Assembly: GCA_001972305.1 (NCBI GenBank)
Contig: BDDD01000921.1
Coordinates: 270,624-334,623 of the forward strand
Direction: 5' to 3'
Length of the DNA stretch: 64,000 nucleotides
Source: Cephalotus follicularis
Lineage: Eukaryota; Streptophyta; Magnoliopsida; Oxalidales; Cephalotaceae
This document shows positions 59,216-64,000 of the stretch, piece after piece. Every line of letters starts with the position of its first letter. The stretch's first letter is position 1. A program made the position numbers and the translations under genes. Under the pieces are notes generated by a model that ran no database searches, was not told the origin of the DNA, and worked only from the letters and a program-made list of their open reading frames with translations.

Positions 59216-61932
59216 TGTAACGCCCCCGATCCGAGTTGACTTTATGCTCAAAGCGAGCCTCGAGGATCCGGTGCGTTATGTGGGGGTGTACCCATTAAAC
59301 ATTTTAACAATATAACTTATTACTAACATTTATCATTAAATGCTCCTAATCTCAATTATATCACCACAGTTAACACTAATCATTAACATTATATTCCATA
59401 ATTATCATTGTCAACATCTTACTACTATACATGATCTGTCATAAAACATTACACAGCGGAAAACATTAACAAATAATGCCACAAATAGTTTATACAAACG
59501 GTATTGCATAACATAAATTCTTTCAGAAACATCTTTTATGAGCTCCTTCTAAAGCTCAACTTTCCACATTCAATCGTTTCCTGAAAATTTATTTGAAAAC
59601 AAAACATTAAAAGGAATGAGCTCAAATAGCTCAGTAATAATTATCGTAATAAAACATCATCGAAATTCATTTTCTGGTATATTTTTATAAAAACTAACAC
59701 ATTTCATATTCGTCTCTTTTCTGATCATATCTCATGAATCATAACATATCATTAATAAATGAGGGGTTTAATAAACATAAAGAACCCAATTGAACCATGC
59801 TTCAATGGGGCATTGTGCACTCCCTGACTACTATCCTTACATCACATGCATGTCCGTGAGCATCTCGATGCATTATCATCCCTCTTTTTATCATAATCCA
59901 ATAGTTTTTCATCTCAATTCATTACATTTTCACATTTCATAAATCCTTTCTTAGTACCTTGAGTGATCAGCTCAAAGCACTCATAAAAAGGGCATTGTCC
60001 ATCATTTCTAAAACTAGTATTTCATATAGTAAAGTTAATTTTGATGGAAAACTTAAAACACAAAAATTAAAGTAGACATCTCAATGAATTCAGGAGTATA
60101 AAGTTCATAAATTTTGGTTGAGAAACGAAGCTACAATAATTTTTTGAAGTTGCAGCTTCCATGTAATAGCATGACATGAGCAGTAATTTTAAACACAGAT
60201 TTCTGTCAAGAAAATGACAAAATTCCGAAGTATACCAAACAAAACAGTTTTAGAGGACATCTTAAGGTTTCTAAAACATTTAACCATTACAAATTTCATC
60301 AAGAAATGAACATGTTATGAATAAAATAAGATGCTGTAAAATATGAGAATAAAACAGGACATTTCATGCTTTTAGATAATGAGTAAAAATCCTTACTTTG
60401 CTTTCATTTCTTTCTCTACGCTGAACTACTCTCACCAGAACTCTCCTTCTCTTCTCTTCTCTTCTCCCTTCACTTGGTTTATCCTATCAAGCTTAGTAGA
60501 AAATAGCCTTCCTCGGCTAAGACCACATATACTTATATAAAGAAAACTTGGGGTACAGGCTTCACTCTATCGTGATGATTTACCATGGTAGCATCCCATG
60601 TGCTCAATTTCCTTCCTCCCATCCGATGACATTTGTCCCTTGTAATTATTTTAGTCGTGTCATTAGGATAAATATCCATAGTCTTCACTCCCTAGCTTAA
60701 CAAGTTTCCTTCAATTAGTATAATTAACCCACAAAACGACAAAAAGCTAGATATGGTCATTGGTTTGCAGTTTAAAATGCCATTTACAGGCTTATCAAAG
60801 GTTCCTTGGCTGATACACAGGACAAGCACTACTGCTTCCTACCACAAACACAAGATTTAGAATGACAGGATCCGTTCTTACTCTCCTCAGGGAGACGTAC
60901 CCTGCGGGGATGGCGCACCACGCCAACAACCCTCTCAATTCAAAACTGCCCGAGCAACCTACTAAGGATCGCACCAGGGACGCGCTATGTAGAAGACCGA
61001 GGACAAATCCTGGGAACGGCATAAGAGAAGTGGGGTTAAAAGGGCATGGGACAAAGAATTCGAGGACTCAAACTTCCAGTTTTACTTAAGTCACCAACAC
61101 TACCTTTGTCTAAGAACTTTAAAACGCACCGCATCACTAAACGCCCGAGGAGAACACCCATGTGCTCCTCACATGCTCACTTAAAAACACCAAGGTCTGC
61201 ATAACACCCGACCTGAATGCCAGGGCAGGGGACTCAAAAGAAACTACTGAGGAACCAAACTCACCATTTTACTTAAGCCCGGGTAGCCCACATGCTCTCT
61301 ACACATGCACACCAAACACCCAGGTCTGCTAAAAGCAAGGGACACCATCTGTCCATGACACTCCCTCTCCCTTGCTCTTATCCAAAGAGCGCTTCATCAC
61401 GTGCTCCTCACGTGATCACTCAAAAGTATAGGTCTGCTCACGCCCGAGGACACAGCTCCTCCACGGGCATTTCTCCTTTGACTGCGCATCCGAGGACTCA
61501 ACATTGAGCCTCACAAGCCTAACTCCTTAGCCATCCGAGGACTCCTCCTCATCTCGGACTAAGATATGTCCACCTTAAAACATTAAACAGCTAACTATCC
61601 GAGGACTCCCCAGCTCCTCGGGTATAACTGTAAACATAAAACTTAGAACATAAAACTATTAACATGTCACATCATAAAGCTAGTCCTCTAACCTCTCACT
61701 CTCGTCTCCTCTGACTTTAATCTGAGGACTCCACCTTGAGCCGTATATACTTATAAAACCATATGAGGACTCCCTGTCTCCTTGGGTAGAACCCTTAAAC
61801 ATGTACAACCATCTCTCATGATGCTCGTTCATGGTATCCGAGAACTCCTTAGCTCCTCGAACGTACATGATAACAGGAACTCATAACACCAAACATTCAT
61901 CAAAGTGAAAGAACAACATAAGTTTTCTTTCT
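59216..61932 (-). mobile_element. 5' LTR of element E (reverse), interrupted by copia I
   Basis: Alignable base by base to 51251-53961, from TGTAACGCCCCCGATCC. It is cut at 61932, where copia I is inserted; the uninterrupted sequence in the 3' LTR (TTTTCTTTCTATGTATATC near 53950) shows the empty site. About 115 bp of this LTR should reappear beyond the window. TTTCT (61928-61932) is the likely TSD of copia I. Confidence 0.92.
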
Positions 61933-63205
61933 TGTTGGCCTTTGCCACCCCGTTAATTTCATTACCATATATTATTTTGATGATTAACAAACATAGATTA
62001 CTCGTGTGCATAATTCTCTGAGTTACAACGTCACATACTCACTTGATTTTATGTCCAAAGTTGTGCAAAGATCATTTCTGCAGGTACAGGGAAATCCAGC
62101 CGACTGGCAGGCAATCCAGTCGACTGCCCAAGGTTGTGTAGTCGACTGCCACAGGTTGTGTAGCCGACTGGTTCTTCAACCAAACCCAGAAATTGCAGGA
62201 ACACAGATCCAGCCGACTGCCACAGGGGTCCAGTCGACTGCCAGGCCAAGACAGCCGACTGCCACAGGACACCAGTCGACTGCCATGGGTGCACATTTCA
62301 GGCAGTAGCTTCTGTATCTTTTTGACACCCAATCCAGTCGACTGAAGCAGGGCACCAGTCGACTGCCAGGGGGTCCAGTCGACTGCCAGTGAATCCATCC
62401 GACTGTCACCAATTGTGCAAAATCAGGCAGTAGCATATGTAATTCCAATTTCAGCTCAACAACCGACTAGAACAGAGCAACCAGTCGACTGCCAGCTCCA
62501 CCAGCCGACTGCCCAGAGAAAGCAGCCGACTTTTCATCACCAACGGCTATATTCAAATATATGCGCCATCAATCCAGCTGACTGCCGTATAAATCCAGCC
62601 GACTGGACTTGTAACAGAACTTTAAAAATAGATCCGTTGGAGGCACACCTATAAGAAGAAATTTGGAGCTCTTGCACAAGTGATCAAGCATTCAAGTTGC
62701 ATATTCTTTCAAGCTATCTCAAGTACAATCCCAAAGCTTTCAAACATCAAAAGAGATCAATTCAAAGCAATCCTACACATTACAAAGCTTTATTCTTATA
62801 TTTCCTATACACTTGAAGCTTTGTCCAAAGTGAGCTAAAATTGTAAAACAAATTCCTACGAATTTGTAACCTTTAAACTATTACTTTCACACATACAAGA
62901 TAGGTTGTCTCTTGTATTGCTCGGTTGGAGCATATTTGTAATTCGCTTGGTTGGAGCGAAGGTTGTTTGAAGCTCGGTTGGAGTTTCAAGCCCGGATTGG
63001 GGCATACCTAGTGAAATACTCAAGGGGAGGCCTTGGGGAGTGGACGTAGGCGGTTTGCCGAACCACTATACATCCGTTTGCAATTCTCTTAACCCTACAC
63101 TCTTTACATTTCCGCAATTGTGCGTTTGAGTTATTTTAATTAATTGTGGTATTTTTGCTAGTTAATTTTTATAAGTCTATTCACCCCCCCTCTAGACTTC
63201 CTACA
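61933..63205 (+). repeat. 5' LTR of copia I
   Basis: 1273 bp, ends confirmed on the left by the empty site in the paralogous LTR E and on the right by the PBS. It contains the largest TCGA palindrome array of the window (62096-62604). Confidence 0.9.
62096..62604. repeat. TCGA-core palindrome array, LTR of copia I (CAG-flank flavour)
   Basis: Eighteen units of consensus CCAGTCGACTGCCA (often CAGCCGACTG). Cores at 62101, 62121, 62143, 62165, 62214, 62235, 62256, 62277, 62339, 62360, 62380, 62400, 62464, 62486, 62506, 62527, 62579 and 62600. Of 17 intervals, 13 are 20-22 bp; the rest are 49, 62, 64 and 52. Open frames over this region (QST and SRL repeats) are translations of the motif, not genes. 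Confidence 0.93.
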
Positions 63206-63207
63206 AT

Positions 63208-63219
63208 TGGTATCAGAGC
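63208..63219 (+). other. Primer binding site of copia I
   Basis: TGGTATCAGAGC, complementary to the 3' end of initiator tRNA-Met, two bases after the LTR end. Confidence 0.93.
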
Positions 63220-63258
63220 GGGTTGCTCATACTTTTAAGATTAACATTTTGAGTTAAG

Positions 63259-64000
63259 ATGATGGCCTCAACTAGCATGAACAACCAATCCCGACACAAT
63301 GACGATGTCTCCGAATTTAAGGTACCATTCTTTAGTGGTGACGATTTTCTGTATTGGAAAAGTCGTATGGAGATATACCTTAAGTCTAGAGACTTTAGGA
63401 ATTGGCTTAGTGTGAAAAATGGCCCTCACACCCCTATGAAGCTAAATGATAAAAACGAACTCGTTTCCAAACCGGAAGATGAATGGGATGAGGATGACTT
63501 TAGGAAATTGACCATAGATAATAAGGCTTTAAATATATTGCTTGTATCCCTAGACAAAACCGAATACAATCTTGTTAGGAGATGTACTTCCGCACATGAA
63601 GTGTGGAAATTGCTCATCCTTACCCATGAGGGTACCGAGCAAGTTAAGAATGCTAAACTTGCTTTATTAAATAGAGATTACGAATTATTTAAAATGCAAC
63701 CGAGCGAATCCATCAAGAATTTGTATAATCGGTTTCTTGACATTACTAATGGTTTACTTGGTCTTGGAAAGGTGTTTGGACAGGACGAACTCGTGAGGAA
63801 ATTGCTAAGGTGTCTCAACGATGAATGGGAACCCAAGGTGACGGCAATTGAAGAATCAAAAGACTTGAAGACCATGGAGATTGAAGAACTTCTTGGCTCC
63901 CTCATGACTCATGAGGTAAAATTGAACAAGAAATCGGCAAATCTTGTGGAGACAAAGCCAGAAGAGGAAAGAAGGAAGGATATAGCTCTTAAAAGTACAC
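63259..64000 (+). CDS. Copia I gag (open, runs past the window end)
   Basis: Gag assembles the particle and binds the RNA. The first ATG, 39 bases after the PBS, opens 247 codons without a stop. Residues about 27-40 carry the FFSGDDFLYWKSRM motif of the DUF4219-type N-terminus. The UBN2-type Gag domain follows with VWKLLILTHEGTEQVKNAK, FKMQPSESIKNLYNRF, LGLGKVFGQDELVRKLL and ESKDLKTMEIEELLGSLMTHE. The last residues are charged, before the expected zinc knuckle. A second ATG follows at once (63262), and either could be used. In contrast to the other elements this frame is undamaged. Confidence 0.92.
   Translation, partial: MMASTSMNNQSRHNDDVSEFKVPFFSGDDFLYWKSRMEIYLKSRDFRNWLSVKNGPHTPMKLNDKNELVSKPEDEWDEDDFRKLTIDNKALNILLVSLDKTEYNLVRRCTSAHEVWKLLILTHEGTEQVKNAKLALLNRDYELFKMQPSESIKNLYNRFLDITNGLLGLGKVFGQDELVRKLLRCLNDEWEPKVTAIEESKDLKTMEIEELLGSLMTHEVKLNKKSANLVETKPEEERRKDIALKST

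Larger units (their letters stand above)
61933..64000 (+). mobile_element. Copia element I, Sirevirus-like, runs off the window
   Basis: 5' LTR 61933-63205 (TGTTGGCCTTTG to CTTCCTACA), PBS at 63208 and open gag from 63259. It is inserted in the 5' LTR of E. The LTR has the GGAGTGGACGTAGGC block (63038) and three CGGTTGGAG or TTGGTTGGAG repeats (62921-62990), a layout I associate with Sirevirus/Maximus LTRs. No break is visible in the part present. It looks like the youngest insertion of the window. Confidence 0.87.

Noticed and set aside
62096-62604. CRISPR-like array of short repeats and spacers
   Set aside because: Units are about 10-14 bp and degenerate, spacers are about 8-10 bp, and the array lies in a plant retrotransposon LTR. 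It fails the usual repeat and spacer lengths.
62006-62654. Several overlapping frames with repeated QST, SRL and VDW residues
   Set aside because: They are translations of the CAGTCGACTG array in different frames and on both strands; each frame is equally open because the unit lacks stops.

Overview
The window looks like nuclear DNA of a higher plant with a repeat-rich genome. I found no convincing host gene, rRNA or tRNA. Almost every base I can assign belongs to LTR retrotransposons (Ty3/gypsy and Ty1/copia) nested inside one another. The reading rests on TG...CA LTR ends, 5-bp target-site duplications (TSDs), primer binding sites complementary to initiator tRNA-Met, polypurine tracts, and Gag, protease, reverse transcriptase (RT), RNase H, integrase and chromodomain motifs. 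A 275-N assembly gap sits at 43890-44164.

Left block (1-26300). An LTR fragment (family B, 5584-8517) received gypsy element A (integrase remnant 1267-2777, 3' LTR 2847-5583), and A was then hit by a reverse LTR of family C (1-1260). To the right lies an LTR of about 4 kb (family D, 8775-25368) with its primer binding site and eroded internal remnants. LTR D was split by a solo LTR C (11042-13739, TSD ACTAC) and by a complete gypsy chromovirus, here called B' (14249-24078, TSD CAGTT).

Middle block (26313-43646). A decayed copia element F has its gag split by two solo LTRs (26379-28613, TSD TCAAC; 28885-31116, TSD AGAGG). Its 3' LTR (34844-39712) is split by a reverse solo LTR of family A (35651-38281, TSD TAATC). 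F sits in a truncated copia G, whose 3' LTR carries a small reverse solo LTR (42389-42926, TSD TGTCC).

Right block (43647-64000). A gypsy integrase C-terminus, Tat-like, is split by solo LTR H and followed by antisense ORFs. Next come a reverse B-type LTR and a scrap of LTR G. A reverse chromovirus E (51251 to beyond the window) follows; its gag-pol is one continuous frame broken only by stop codons, and it carries an extra small coiled-coil ORF ahead of gag. A copia element with Sirevirus-like features and open gag (61933-64000) is inserted in E's 5' LTR.

The most unusual signal cuts across these families. LTRs of unrelated gypsy and copia elements carry arrays of a short palindrome with a TCGA core, either CAGTCGACTG or (A/G)CGTCGACG(C/T). 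Cores are spaced mostly 20-22 bp apart, close to two DNA helical turns. The two flavours occur at the same two positions in different copies of one LTR family, with both palindrome arms changed together.
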